Shown here: positions 10,480 to 22,499 of the stretch, in pieces | Layout of the letters: each line of letters opens with the position of its first letter | Position numbering within the stretch: the stretch's first letter is position 1 | Assembly (NCBI GenBank): GCA_011109175.1 | Contig: RDEW01000019.1 | Span: forward strand, 136,406 to 200,405 | Source: Dicyema japonicum | Lineage: Eukaryota; Dicyemida; Rhombozoa; Dicyemidae | Reading direction: 5' to 3' | Length of the DNA stretch: 64,000 bases | Translations under genes and position numbers: made by a program | The notes under the pieces: generated by a model | What the model was told of the DNA's origin: nothing | Databases searched by the model: none | What the model saw: the letters and a program-made list of their open reading frames with translations, nothing else

Positions 10480-11970
10480 GTGGAGTCAAGAATCCTTAAC
10501 AGCTCTTCTCATTGGACATGACATCGGCTCATAATTTCTGTATGACTGTAGATATTTCGGAATAGAGAGCAGCTCGGTAAACTAGCCTCCTTTAAGAGTT
10601 TCCGTTGAAATTCGATTAAGAGATTTTCTATGGGCTGGATTTTTTGGTCTGGTCCAATTATCCATATTGCGGTCTCCTCGAATGCGGATAGTTTCAATGA
10701 GGAGGATCGTAAAATCTGCATTGCCCACGAAGGACTTGCATAAGTCATCGTGGGTCGGATAAATTGTTCATAAATCGTGGCAAGGCCACCAGTTTGGTTT
10801 CTAAGTGTTTTTGAGAGCACTTTTAAAATTCTCATTTTCCTCAGTGCAGAAGTACTATGTTCTCAACATGTCGGATAAAGGTGAGTCCCTGATCGAAGGT
10901 GACTCCCAAAATCTTTGCTGTTTTTTAATAGGAATAGCCTCGTTCTTCATATAGATTTTTGGTTCGACACATAACTGTCTTTTGTAAGTGGTAAACAACG
11001 TGACAGAGGACTTTGTTGCTGATGCGTCGAGTCTCAGCTTTGAGAGCCATAGTTCCAGCTTGTCAAGCATTTGTTGAGCGGACTGAGTCTCTGATTGAAT
11101 GGTTCTGTCCTTGGAGGCAAGAATAATATCGTCGGCATAGGAGAAGATTAAGCAGTTTTCATTATAGGTTTGTGGCATGTCGTTTATGTAGAGATTGAAG
11201 AGGGCAGGTGATAGTGGGGATCCTTAATGGACTCCATTTGGTATGAGACGGGATTTTAACTTTATGTTATTGAAAATCACTTGCCCATGTCTCCCACTTA
11301 AGAAGTTGGCATTTTATTGTTTTATGTTTGGGTGGATGCATGTTTCGTAAATTTTCTCAGTAAGGAGTTTTCTTGAGACTGCGTCGAAAGCCTTTGTTAT
11401 ATCAACAGAGACCAAGTATGGAGTGACTTTCGATAATTTGATCTTTTTTTAATTTGTAAAATGATCGGATTATGATCACAGTTTCGTATTTCACTCTCCA
11501 TAAAATTTGAAGAAGCCAGAAGGGGAGAAGCGATTGAAACGTCAGGGGATGATGGCTTATCATTTTGTCTTGAGGAGGTTCTTGTGTGAAAGCTAGAGTC
11601 ACTTAGGATGCAAAAGGTTCCCAAGTCTTTGATTAGCATGTCTCCCCGCCTGTTTGACGTCTGACTTCTCAACCAGAGCAGGTGTTTTGTATTTAGGTCA
11701 CCGCAAAGAAGAACGTTCCTTAGTGAACTGATCGACGAAAGTTTTGGGCAAGTGGCTGATGATGAAGGAGGTAGATATGAATTGATCAGAATTAGACGTA
11801 ACCCTGGGAGTTAGATTTTTGTGGCCAGAATTTCGTTACTTTTAGGGTTTTGGAGACGGTTGTAGACGTATTTGGTGATATCTTCATAAGGGATCCCGTT
11901 TCGTATGATAGTTAGTAAGCCTCCCCCAAGTTTTCCACATCAATCTCTGCGGATAACTGATTAAAAATAT
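10480..11970 (-). mobile_element. CR1/Jockey-like LINE remnant: endonuclease and reverse transcriptase
   Basis: From 11960 down: the endonuclease block LGGGLLTIIRNGIPY, then a domain end with SPDVSIAS and HNPIILQI (11672-11397). RT motif A follows (TKAFDAVSRKLL, about 11390), then motif B (GSPLSPALFNLYIND), motif C (FSYADDIIL, about 11130), and the C-terminal part (KVLSKTLRNQTGG…IRPTMTYASPSWA, to 10509). Several stops and frameshifts break it. It is the most complete CR1-like copy here. Confidence 0.85.
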
Positions 11971-12059
11971 AAACTATTTTTAAACTAAAATAACCTTATT
12001 TCTACTAAAATAACCTTTTTTATATAAAAAAATGTAGTGCAAACAAGAAAATCAAAATA

Positions 12060-12245
12060 ATCCACAAGATAGAATGGAATGGCTGTTTCTCCTGATAACT
12101 GCCAGAAAAATCCTTTGGAACAACCATTCGATTTCCCGATGCTCATTACTACTTTCGAAATCATTGACCCAAGCGATCTTAGAAAAGAGATCATATTGGC
12201 CCATATCAGAGGCATCACGAGCTAGCTTCCCTGGCGAAGGCCGAG
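12060..12245 (-). mobile_element. R2-like element, C-terminal tail fragment
   Basis: The minus-strand sequence matches the tail block of 43690-43850 and the 7571-7874 units (…gaatggctgttt…gccagaaaaatcctttgg). Confidence 0.6.
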
Positions 12246-12269
12246 GAGACAGATATAATAAAAAAATTT

Positions 12270-14240
12270 AATTCCATTATTGGACAAAGATGTGTCCTCA
12301 AAAATGTTAGTGTCTTTCATTTAATTATTAGAAAGTAATTTTGAATTCAGACATTAATGAATGTTCTTTGGGGCATTCAACATGTATCAAAACAAATTAA
12401 ATATAAATTTATACAAAGTTTTAATAAAAATTTGATGAGATATCTATCAGAAAATTCTACTAGGAATTAGAAACAATTCTTAAAATAACTTTTACGTACA
12501 ACACAACAGCACATGCTACAACCAATGAAACGGCGTTCGAAAAATTCGAGACGCTTATTTTGCAATCAACCGAAGGGATGGACGTTGAAGATAATTCAAA
12601 TGTGCATGGTACATTTTCCTTAAACTATGTTAGAAATAACGAATAACGTTGACCTAACTTTCTGTCCACCATACCTTAATTCATCCTATTTCAAAAAAAT
12701 GAATAAAAATGTATGTTCATCAGTCAAAATATGGCTTAAAATAAGAGATAAAATATTTTTATAATTAATTTTTTGGTTCGCATGGTAAAGGATTATGGAA
12801 CCCGTCATTAAGACTTAACCGTTTATGAACCAGCTTAAATTACTAATATTTTATAATCGCCTGTAAATATTAATAATTTATATACTCAAAGAACCTTACT
12901 TTTCAGTATCAGACGAGCCCACGCTTCGAAGAAATGAAACCTCAGCTTTAGTTGAGCAAGAGAATCGAAATGGCAACAAATGATATTACTAAAAATACAG
13001 TAAACATTTTGAATCTGCCATTTTTGGACTTTTTTGAGTATTCAAGTTAGCGGAGAAAATTGATTTTTAATTTAATAAGTTTTCTGTATTTGAGAATATA
13101 AGTAAATCAAATAAATAACATAGTAAGCCTAAGAGTTCCAGTTAGCCGCCGGGTTCCTTCAATTAAAAAGACCGAAAAAGCGATTTGGAACCTAGAATCC
13201 CCGAAGTTTCGATGAGAACATACTTAAAACGAACTTTCATCCAAGGTTATCTTTAAGGGTTTCGGCCTTAGTTGAGCCCGATCCTGGGTGATTAGATAAT
13301 TGAAATTAAAGAGGAGGATCACTTATTTGTCTCATTTGCTGTGGAGACGTCTCCTCGCCCCACAAAACCTAGTCCTTTGGATCAGTTCAGTGATCAAAAA
13401 GGTCACCAAGGATCCACGCGAGACGGGTGGCTTCGAGAGCGTGTCTTGATATCTATCGTCAGGAAGAATTAGTTTGGGGTAATTATCAAGATTAAAAAAG
13501 ATATTGGATTAAAATTCTTGTAATTGAAAAATTATTTGAATCAGTATTTAATCTTCTATTAAACCCAAATAGTAATAAAATGAACAACATTAACAATCAC
13601 ATGCCCAACGTTAAAATTTACTCATTTCACAGCGACAATTCTTTGTGAGGATGCATCTTCAAACTAAACTGCAATTAGAAAAGGCTTTAAAAATCATTAA
13701 GTACTCATAAAACTCATAGACAAGCTTAGGCATATTTAAGAGGATGTCTAGGAAAACTTGATTGTCTCAGAGACTCATTAATTGGTAAGAAACATTAGCA
13801 ATTTCAGAATACATTAATTAGCCAAATTGAGTGAACTATGATTGTGAAACAATAGCAACACAATGGACCAATTCACAATGGAATAATTAATGGTTCTTTA
13901 GTCTACAAATTCAGCAAAAATGAAAGTTTATATGAACCACACTTTAAGACAGTTTGAAATGAGTAGGATTTATTATTCAACAGAACCACGACTGACTGGA
14001 TTTATTTTAAAATTGATTAGTAAAGTGGAGAAAATCGTTTAAATCATATTAGTCCTGTCTGAACATGTTAATTAAAAGTTGATTTGAAAAAAAGTTAATA
14101 AAAATTTTATGATTAATTTATTTAAATTTAAATTAAAAAATTAATTTATTAATAATAATTATAAAGCGGAGAACCCATTAACAATAAAATATGGTTGCTT
14201 GGATCAATCTCCAAACGGTAACAGTATCTATCAACAATAT
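12270..14240. other. AT-rich interval with one R2-like fragment
   Basis: No gene recognised. At 13250-13480 (+) a decayed R2-like C-terminal region reads LFVSFAVETS… and ends in the …RERVLISIVR block. The rest is low-complexity AT-rich sequence. Confidence 0.5.
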
Positions 14241-14242
14241 CT

Positions 14243-16151
14243 ATGCAACTATTTCTATGTTACTTAATTATTTTATCGCCTCAACAGCATAGTAATTTGT
14301 CCGCAATACAAAAGCGTGAAATTTATTTTTTTGAAAATCATGATTATTACAGGTTAAAAAAGACCCGCCACCATGCAACCAAATATGTCGAATTTATCGA
14401 TAGTAACTTAGATGGTAAATGTGTAGGGAAGATCAACCCCCAAATTTGTGAAATCAAACTACCCACGTGATCGTTAGTCATTCCAACATTCCGAAATCCA
14501 TTACATAAAACAATGTACAACTCGCATGCTTATTTATCAGTAACAACGTCTCCGATGGATAGTAAACAAAATTATTCCAAAGTGGATTTTTTCCCAGACA
14601 AAGGGTTTGAAATAAAATTATTTAGAATTTCATTCGGCCAACCAATGATTTACTCAAACCCATTGTATCAACAGGTAATTAATATTTTGGATATTCAGGA
14701 CACATTCTACAATTTTCACAGTGAAATGCGCTACACACAAAGTCCAAGTTTGCAATACGACGACAACTACCAACGTTATTCCTCCTTATATTCACATTCC
14801 TTAATAGAAACGGTCTTTATGAGTAAATTATTTCAGGCCAATTGGCTTCTTGAAATCTACAAAACAGCTGAAGGAGTCAGTCTACCACGATGCTTTCTTT
14901 ACTCCAACTACAGAGGATTCTGCACTGAAAGCTATCATCCTCAAATGAATCAAGCATCGTTCGGAAAACTAATTCGTACAGTTTTTCCATTATTAAAAAC
15001 GAAGAGACTTGGAACGAGGTTTTATGAGTTTAGTATTGCAAGGGACACTCCAAATACCATTATTACGGAATAAAAATAAAAATTGGGTCAAAATTAAACA
15101 GGATAAAGGACGAATTTCAAACTCCTCAAAGACTTCAAGCATTTAAGATTCTCACTCAGTTGTTTATGTAAAATTTTTTAGGCCGAACTACAAGAACCCC
15201 TTTTTAAAAAAAGTTATTTTATTCGGAAAATCTGGATCGAATTTTTTGAACAAAAATACCGCCATGACAAGAAGAGTTTCAGGAGTTTCAACGGAAATGC
15301 CACCTTTCGGGCAAATTGACGTTAGAAAAATAACCGTAAATATTAACAAACTCCACGAACTCGTGAATATTTTTCAGAATCTCTACAGAAAACACTGCAA
15401 TGTAAAAATACATGAAAATCTCTAGGAAATCAAAGAAGCAGTGAATCAATTTAATTTCAAACTCGTGCCAACGTTTTGGACGGATTTTTGGGGAAATTTT
15501 GTAAAGAAAAGGTATTTTGCTGTTAATATTAGAAATTCCTTCGAAAACATGATAGAACTTGTAAATTCTGATGAGGTTGTGGATTATATATTCACTTCCG
15601 ATTGAATTTTATACCAGCATCTCGTTTCCTTACTGATTCCTGACATTTTAGAAGAAGCCCCATGTAGCTTTCGGAATTAAATTTTAGTTTCTCAAACCCA
15701 AAATATCAGAACATTTTCCAAATCTCTGGAGATCAAGCTATCCTCCGCCTGACGTCATGTGAGTTTAGCGAAAGACCTGTTTCTAAAAAGGTTGTCTTTT
15801 CCGAAGATTTTTAGATCAATGTGGTTTCTGGGTTTGGCAAAACGCTAAAAAGATATACTAAGCTTCAACACCTTTTTCAATCTACACAGGAGATTTTCAG
15901 TGATCAATCACTGCTCAGTGAAATGTGCTCAGACATCTCAAAAATTGACCTCGGAGAAATTCAGGTTATTACATTTTTTTATTGCAGGATCAATTGTACT
16001 GGATTTCAAACTGCAAGGCTGATTTGTACAGAAAATCCAAACTGATTTTATTACTGGACTTTCCCAAATCTCAAAATCGACCAATGGACCACGTGGTTGG
16101 AAGATGTTGTCAACATTGTTCTCGTACCATTCACATCAGAAATTGAGTTTT
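14243..16151 (+). pseudogene. RFX-family transcription factor, micro-intron gene with frame breaks
   Basis: The RFX winged-helix DNA-binding domain is clear (ANWLLEIYKTAEGVSLPR…NQASFGKLIRTVFPLLKTKR, then after an intron GHSKYHYYGI). The conserved B, C and dimerisation regions follow: NLYRKHCNEIKEAV, PTFWTDFWG, LVSLLIPDILEEAP, NIRTFSKSLE, GFGKTLKRYTKLQHLFQS, IDQWTTWLEDVVNIVL. Micro-introns fit at 14675-14698, 15019-15042, 15159-15181, 15402-15425, 15664-15687, 15791-15814 and 15965-15987 (23-24 nt each). Apparent lesions are a one-base mismatch at 15019-15042, TGA (15603-15605) for the conserved Trp before ILYQ, and one-base shifts near 15750 and 16040. These could be a decayed gene or sequence errors. 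The N-terminus is unclear; 14243-14470 may hold a first exon. RFX proteins bind X-box promoters, classically of ciliary genes. Confidence 0.85.
14675..15987 (+). other. Seven micro-introns of the RFX gene
   Basis: GT...AG segments of 24, 24, 23, 24, 24, 24 and 23 nt at 14675, 15019, 15159, 15402, 15664, 15791 and 15965. Five remove an in-frame stop or shift and restore RFX homology exactly. The 14675 intron is open and in-frame, so its splicing is optional. The 15019 one leaves a one-base mismatch. Confidence 0.7.
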
Positions 16152-17055
16152 AAAAAGCGGGGGAGCAACTAATGCTCAAATAGTCGGCCCACATGTAATT
16201 GTTAACATAAGTTAAGGTTCATAATTATTTGGGATTTGACCTTACGATCTTGTCTCACCTTTGGGTCCCTTCATTTGATGAGGTTATTTTTCGACGACTA
16301 CATAAAATATTTGGTCGAGAGCAAAATCGCAGAGATCAGGAAAACAACACTCATTGAGTTTATTACAGAAAATAGACAAATATTTTCATTCATTTATGTT
16401 AGATAAATTTAAATAATGAAAGTGGCCAAGGATCTCTTGAAATTGACCAAAATATTTGATAAAAATATGTAATTCATTTTTTTCTTAACTTTCTTAATCA
16501 GTTTTTTACAGTAAACACTAAACTCTCTTAAATAGATTGATAAGTTGCGGGACAAATAATTTTGTAACGTAACGCTTGGTTGCTGTGGATAACCGCTACT
16601 CTCTAAGCATATGTAAATATCCTCTATTCTGTATAATAGAAACGTAAGAACCTTGGAGGACGAAGGATATTGTTTCAAGCTTTTTTGAAATCCGATTCCT
16701 TAGATGACCCAGGAATTCGAGGTGTAAGGGGACTGGATGTTCGAATTCCAGCTGAACAAACAAAACATCCCCGAGTATTAACCGTTCTTGTATAGATTGT
16801 CACTTATCGTTTGACGTTAAGCAGACTTATCCTTATAACGCAATATTTCGACTTTTTGGGCAATCGTAAGTCATGTGTAATATCAACAGAAGCAGTCCAA
16901 CCCATGCATGTTTGTAATTATTTTATTATTTTTTAAAATTAAAATTGCCGCTGTTCGGACTGTGTGTACTATTTTTAGCCAAATTATTTGCTCGCCTGAA
17001 ACAGTTTCTTTTCTGAAGAAAAAACACCCTCTTATGTTAGACGATAAACACCCTC
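16151..17055. other. No gene recognised
   Basis: AT-rich. Near 16640-16790 the minus strand carries a short, decayed match to the R2-like C-terminal tail, similar to 2470-2600. Confidence 0.45.
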
Positions 17056-17059
17056 TTAT

Positions 17060-17248
17060 GCCATGTGTGCCGATCCTTTTCAGGGGGACGTTTCTTCTGA
17101 CGATCTCCGTGGTGCCCTACGATCATTCCGCAAAAGTAGTAGTGAGGGAGTTGATAAGCTTAAGCCAGGACATCTCATGGGCCTTCTATCTCAATCTGTC
17201 GGCCAGCCAGCTATAATTATGGATTTTATGAACGCCTTGTTTTCTTGA
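17060..17248 (+). mobile_element. R2-like element, segment upstream of the RT palm
   Basis: Encodes DDLRGALRSFRKSSSEG-VDKLKPGHLMGLL…, the pattern found before the RT domain of R2-like elements (AL-x-SF…G…DxLxPxHL). Truncated on both sides. A frame without upstream context is all that remains. Confidence 0.65.
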
Positions 17249-17325
17249 AAAATCTCTGATTTTAGCCGAAAACTCTTTTTTTCTGAAAACTGCGTTGTGG
17301 AAAAAAGACAGGAATTTGTCCTATT

Positions 17326-19939
17326 TTTTTAAGCACTCCCGGGAAATCAAAAATTAATTAGATTAATTAAGTTCCCCTTGTGCCACGTCCAGTATCCTCC
17401 CACACATCCTCTTCCATGTTCCATGTCCCACAGTTGTATGTCAGGACTGGAACCACGAATGTTTTATACAATTTTAGCTTTGTATTCGTAGTTATGCTCT
17501 TCTTAGAACGCCAGATAGTTAAGAATTTTTTATATGCAGCAGTGGAAAGGATTTTTCTGTGGGTAACATCTTCTGAGTCTCCAAGTAGTGAACCAACTTT
17601 TTTATGCCTTCTCCATGATTCATCGTAAGTGCGTACAACTCGTACAAGTTTTGTATATTCAGTTTTTTCTTGGTTGACAACTAAGAACCATTTAGAAAAG
17701 ACATTTGGTAAGTTCTTGAGAACGTGATGAAGAATTTCAACATCTTCAGAAACAAAGTCAAGATCGTCTGCATATATTAACTCGATTATTTTGTTGTTCT
17801 CAATTAAAGGCCTGAAATCTCTCAGTGCAGCCTCCAGGTAGATTATGAATAGAACTGGTGACAAAGAGTCTCCTTGCGGAATTCCACGTGAAGTATAAAA
17901 GAATTCTGAAGTAGTTTTTCCGAGTTTGGTTGCTAGTTGCGTATTCTGCAGTAGTTTTTGTATAATTTTGACATCATCCGTTGTTAGGAAGCTTGTGAGT
18001 ACTTCAAGAAGTTTGCCTCTATGAACCGAGTCAAACGCTCTGGACATGTCTATTCCGAGAACATCTATGCACTTTTTATATTTTTGGCATAGAGCACTTG
18101 ACCATCTGTGTGTCCAAATGACATCGGCAGTGGATCTGCCTGACCGGAAACCACTTTGTCCTGGTGACAGAAAATACTCCACCTTGTCTTTGATTCTTTC
18201 CAATGTAATAATTGACAAGATTTTTCGCAGCGTAGTTAGTAGGATGATTGGTCTTAGGTTGGAAAGGGGCCCTTTGGGTTTTCCCGGTTATTGCAGTGGA
18301 ATTAACCAACCCTTGCCAATGTCTAACGTAGTGTTTTCTTCAAATATTTTGTTGAGTATATTGGTAATGATTGTTACCAACTTCACTGTGGCATACTTTA
18401 TAAGTTCGGCTGGGATATTCTCTGGTTTTGCCGATCTGTCATTTTTCAATTTTTTAATTGCATCCAGTGTTTCTTGTGTATTTATTGGGATGTCCAAACT
18501 ATGGTTGACTTGTGCACCAAATTTATAGCCTATTTCGTTGTCCCAGTTGAGCATATGATAGTAATAAGCAGATATAGTAGCTGCTTTGTCCTTTTTATCG
18601 ATAATTATTCTGCCAAAGATGTCATTGATTATTATGGGGCTTGCACTCTTTTTCTTATTAATTAATTGAATAGCTTTGAACATTTTCACTCCATCTTTAT
18701 ATTTTTCAATGTCTTCAATTTGTTTTTCTATTTCTTTAGCCGTTAGGGATTTCTGAGTTTGCTTGATTTTTAATAATGTTCGGTTTCGTTGTTGCCGAAG
18801 TTCCTTGGCCTTTTCTGGAGACCTTGAGTTTTCTATCTTCAATCTCAAGGCTTTCTGGTTTTCTGATAGGACGCAAATATCATGATTGTAAAATTTACGG
18901 GGTTTTGTAATACTTCCCAACACATCACATGCTGTACCTTTTATCGACTTTGTGACTTTGTCCCAAATAATATGAACAGGTTTAGTTTCGTCGATATCAT
19001 TAAGTTCAAGATTTAGTTGATACGCATATTTCTGTTGAGTTGACTTGTCATGTAATAATTGGATATCATATTGCTCCTGCTTTTTATTGGAAGGTGTTTT
19101 CATTTGGTTATGGACTTTGTATAGTCCAATGCGAGTATGATCACTATTTGTCTCTAATCCTCCATATGACCTGGAGTCTACGAGGAGATGTTTGTGACCT
19201 CGTCTGCATAGTATGTAGTCAATTTGATTATATATTTTTATGTAATTTCCTTGCAAATCCTTCCTAGTTCCAGTCCACGTCGTCTTGTGTCTCGCTTGGT
19301 GACAAAATGCCGTATTGCACAAAAACAGATCCAAGGAAGTGCAAAAGTGGATTAATGCCATTCCGGGCGTGTTTCGCCGATTTCTTCCATGAGATCCGAT
19401 ACAAGTTTCTCCAGATCTGGCTTTCCCTGCTTTGGCATTCCAGTCCCCGGCAATTAAGCAAAAATATGAAGAACTGATAGTGTTGTAAACCCTTATGAGG
19501 GCGGAGTAGAATTCGTCTAGTTCTTCTGGATTGGCAGATGCCCTGATTCCAGTCGGGGCGTATATGTTGATGATTGTCACTGTAGAGTTTGGTTTGCTTC
19601 CCCACCAAAATTGCAGTACCGCAATCCTGTCTGTAACGACCCACATCCGAGATATACGACTATACAATGTGTGATGAATAGCAAATCCAAGTCCATAATG
19701 ACGACACGTTGTTGGAAGGGTAATCAAATGATAATTTCCCACCCGCATGCATGTGTTGTCAGTTATTTTTGTTTCCTGTAGGCAGCATACTGATACCTTA
19801 TAGTGATCCAAATCAAGTTTCTTGTATGTTGGATTGAGTGCTCTTACATTCAGGGTACCCACAGAAAAAGGGCAGTTAGATATTAGACGTGAGAAAGACA
19901 TATGTGCTATAGAGGGACGTCACCACCTCAACCAAAAAA
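17326..19939 (-). mobile_element. RTE-like LINE, nearly complete copy (AP-endonuclease and RT)
   Basis: One long minus-strand frame runs from ATG 19901 to 17367, interrupted only by an in-frame TAA at 18288-18290. The N-terminal endonuclease shows VGTLNVRAL, LQETKI, NIYAPTG, AGDWNAKAG, TTWTG…NQIDYIL and SDHTRIGL. The RT shows SNLRPIILLTTLRKIL, QSGFRSGRSTADV, GIDMSRAFDSVHRGK, GIPQGDSLSPVLF and IYADDLDF. The C-terminal region has lost about 0.4 kb: NCGTW is joined out of frame to the distal …GTWKRMCGRIL segment. A 13-bp target-site duplication (AATTTSTCCTATT) flanks it at 17313-17325 and 19940-19952. The endonuclease nicks target DNA and the RT primes on it. The TAA sits where IPLPK would be read, consistent with AAA to TAA. 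The youngest LINE in the window. Confidence 0.92.
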
Positions 19940-19954
19940 AATTTCTCCTATTGT

Positions 19955-20050
19955 AGCTGGAAACGTTTTCCGCCGCCTTTCTGGAAAGATTGAAAGTATT
20001 TCGCCCACTTGTGTCCATTAGAGCTGGGGTTTTCCGCCGCCTTATTCAAC
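19955..20050 (+). mobile_element. R2-like RT fragment
   Basis: VFRRLSGKIES… matches FVFRRLASKLAS at the start of the 41948 R2-like RT. A second ttttccgccgcctt occurs 70 bp on. Short and broken. Confidence 0.4.
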
Positions 20051-20059
20051 TTGCACTAA

Positions 20060-20820
20060 GCGATATTCCAACCAATTCCAAAAAACTTCTCCTATTGTAT
20101 GCGGATGATTTGATTATTGGCTTTTAAGATATAGACGTCAACGAAGCAACGAATGATGTTCAGAACCACTCAAACACTCTTGAAAGAGTGGCTTGGAGAA
20201 AACCACCTATCCCCCTTACCATAGAAATCCACCATCACTGTATTCACGTCAAATCCCAGCCAACAAGATTTTCAACCAATTTTAACAATTAATGGACAAA
20301 CACTCCCCGTTACGAAACATCTCAAATTTTTGGAGTTATTTATGACCACTACTAACTTTTTCTAAATATGTGGAGGAACAATGTACAAAGACCTCTCGCA
20401 AGATCAACATACTTAAAGCTGTGTCAGGCCATTCCTTAGGCCAAAGCAAAGAAGCCCTAACCATCATATGTAAACAATTCATTCGAACAACTATTAACTA
20501 TGCAAGTCCTTGCTGGTCAATCTCTGCCTCTCTTACTTCTATTGACAAACTACAAAAAGTCTCATATCAACTCCTGTTGATCATCTACATTGGGAATCAA
20601 ATATCTTCCCAATTGGGGACCATCTGGAAATGAGAGCCCTGCAGTTCATCTCCCAAGCCTACAGCCTAGACATCCTTGCCACTCTATGCAAACCGCAAAG
20701 CAAAGAAAAATTATCATGACAACCAGTGACCGGTCTGGCTGAGGCAACGAAGTGGTATCGCAGTTGTCTGCGGAAACGCTTACTCCGTGATGTCAGCAGC
20801 CGCTCTCCCCATAGTTAATA
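20060..20820 (+). mobile_element. CR1/Jockey-like LINE, RT motif C and C-terminal part
   Basis: Begins KLLLLYADDLIIGF (motif C) and, after frame breaks, continues INILKAVSGHSLGQSKEALTI…RTTINYASPCWS, matching the 10509-10835 protein. Ends in stops near 20820. Confidence 0.75.
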
Positions 20821-21289
20821 AATAATATTTTATTGTTAATAATTTTTCACATTAAAAAAAACCAGTGACCTATCTCGAATGTTATTATCCATCCCTTCCA
20901 GCCACAATGATAGGAGTCGTCTGAAACAGATACACGATTTCGTTTCTACATCTGCTGCGTCTACTTAATAGGCTGCTGGCCTCCTACAGTTAGTGAAGCT
21001 GGGGTTACTTAACTAACTAAGCTGGAGTGGATGTAGAGGGATGCAAGTGGGGGTCCATGTAGTTAGAAATTCGCAGGCTATCATCTGAAGCTGAGGATAG
21101 CGCCATTTCAAGTTGGATCTGCGCAACGCTTTCAACCGCCACTCAATTTAAATAACACGCCCTCTTTCATAAAGTCTGGCTTTTCTGCCACTCTCAGTTC
21201 AGCCGAACAACAATCCGACAATTCAGAGAAATTCCAAATTCTGCAAATCTAATCTGAATGAAATATGATTTATAAAGGGGTGTATTGCC

Positions 21290-21470
21290 AACTAAATCAA
21301 AATATAGATCCACATTGTGACGCTGGAATTTCTGTGTCCGTCTGGGGAATCGGGTTTCAGGACGTACAGGGGATCCCCGTAAGCGCTGCCGGTTATCTGA
21401 GAAAATCTCTCCTGCCATCCTGTAAAGAGATAGCCACGGAGTCAGTGCGGCCGCTGTGTGACCATTTTGT
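21290..21470 (+). mobile_element. R2-like element, C-terminal tail
   Basis: WNFCVRLGNRVSGRTGDPRKR… followed by EKISPAIL matches the tail of the 62170-62340 copy (FLSRLGNRIS…SGDPRER…FKRISLAILKANSH). Everything upstream is missing. Confidence 0.65.
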
Positions 21471-21570
21471 TAATTTTATTTTGACAATAAAAAAGATATA
21501 ATTCGGAATATTTTTTGTGAGACACATCAGAGATAAGGCGTCAGATTCCTCATATTTTGTTTTTATTTCA

Positions 21571-21664
21571 GTCGAAACTCCACGTATCTACGATGCTTCT
21601 GGGATTAACAAGTGACGCCGTCATTAGTGATTAATCTGCGTAACCGGGTTGTGGTCAGGGACTC
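21571..21664 (+). mobile_element. tRNA-SINE, internal body fragment
   Basis: Matches the SINE body (…cgtatctacgatgctt…aagtgacgccgtcattagtga…) seen in full at 34696-35014 and 49773-50063. Lacks head and tail. Confidence 0.55.
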
Positions 21665-22495
21665 AAAAGAAAAGAACAAAGAGTCAATGATCCTTGATTT
21701 CGATTTCCTCATTGGATTCTTCTGTTCCTTCTTTTTTTGTTCTAAATAAATCATTTCCCCCCCACTCTATTGAAGAGATTCCCACAAGTCTAAAAACTGG
21801 ACTTTGTTCCGCCGACATTAAGTTGACTTATGATAGTGGATGGTCTGTTTCCGCGACCGTGGAATGTGTGATAAAACAGCTAATAAAACAAAACTTAAAA
21901 AAAAATTAAACAGATAAAGTTAAATATGGCACGTGGCGGTCGAAGTTAGTGTGATGCTGTGAATTAAAGATTATACGTGGCGTCGAAGTTGTGTGATGCT
22001 GTGATACATAAATATGATTCTTCTGTTCCTCCCCTATTGGTTGCAGGAGCTTGAATTGCTAGCGTGCGTTATGTGGTTCACCATCCCTGGTGGCAACAGA
22101 TATAATTCTAAATTATATGCAAAAAGGACCATTAGTCAACACCATCCAGAAGAGTTCCCTTGGACGGCACTTCCTTAAAGTCCAAGCATGCCTTTATCCT
22201 TCAAGTCAAAGACTGCTGAGGGAGGCCGGGATCACCAGAATTTTTTCATTCTGGCTATGACGGTGTTTTTTGGTTCAATAAATTTAAATTTAAAAATTTA
22301 AAGTAATTTATTTTAATTTTAAAACAAACAAAAGGAGTTAGTTAACAACAAATTCCATTTTCATTTTGACAAGTTTAAAAACTAATCTCCGATTTTCAAA
22401 CACTCTGACATGAAAACGTGACCGCCCAAAACGCATTCCATCGTTTTTTTTGATTGCCACCGTAGGCTCCTATTGGGCATTCCAATTTAAATAAC
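21665..22495. other. No gene recognised
   Basis: Mixed sequence. 22210-22240 holds a short inverted match to 27985-28025 (ggaggccgggatcacc). Two copies of cgtggc…gaagtt…tgtgatgctgtga lie in tandem near 21935-22005. Confidence 0.4.
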
Positions 22496-22499
22496 TTAA

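Noticed and set aside
12074-12271. Plus-strand coding frame (65 residues).
   Set aside because: It is the antisense of an R2-like C-terminal tail seen in several copies.
15603-15605. TGA read as Trp (variant genetic code).
   Set aside because: Only one good case. Elsewhere in the window TGA serves as a normal stop (for example 60465-60463) and Trp is coded by TGG in intact frames.
18046-18528. Plus-strand 160-residue membrane-like frame.
   Set aside because: Antisense of the RTE endonuclease-RT frame; the hydrophobic look arises from the antisense reading.
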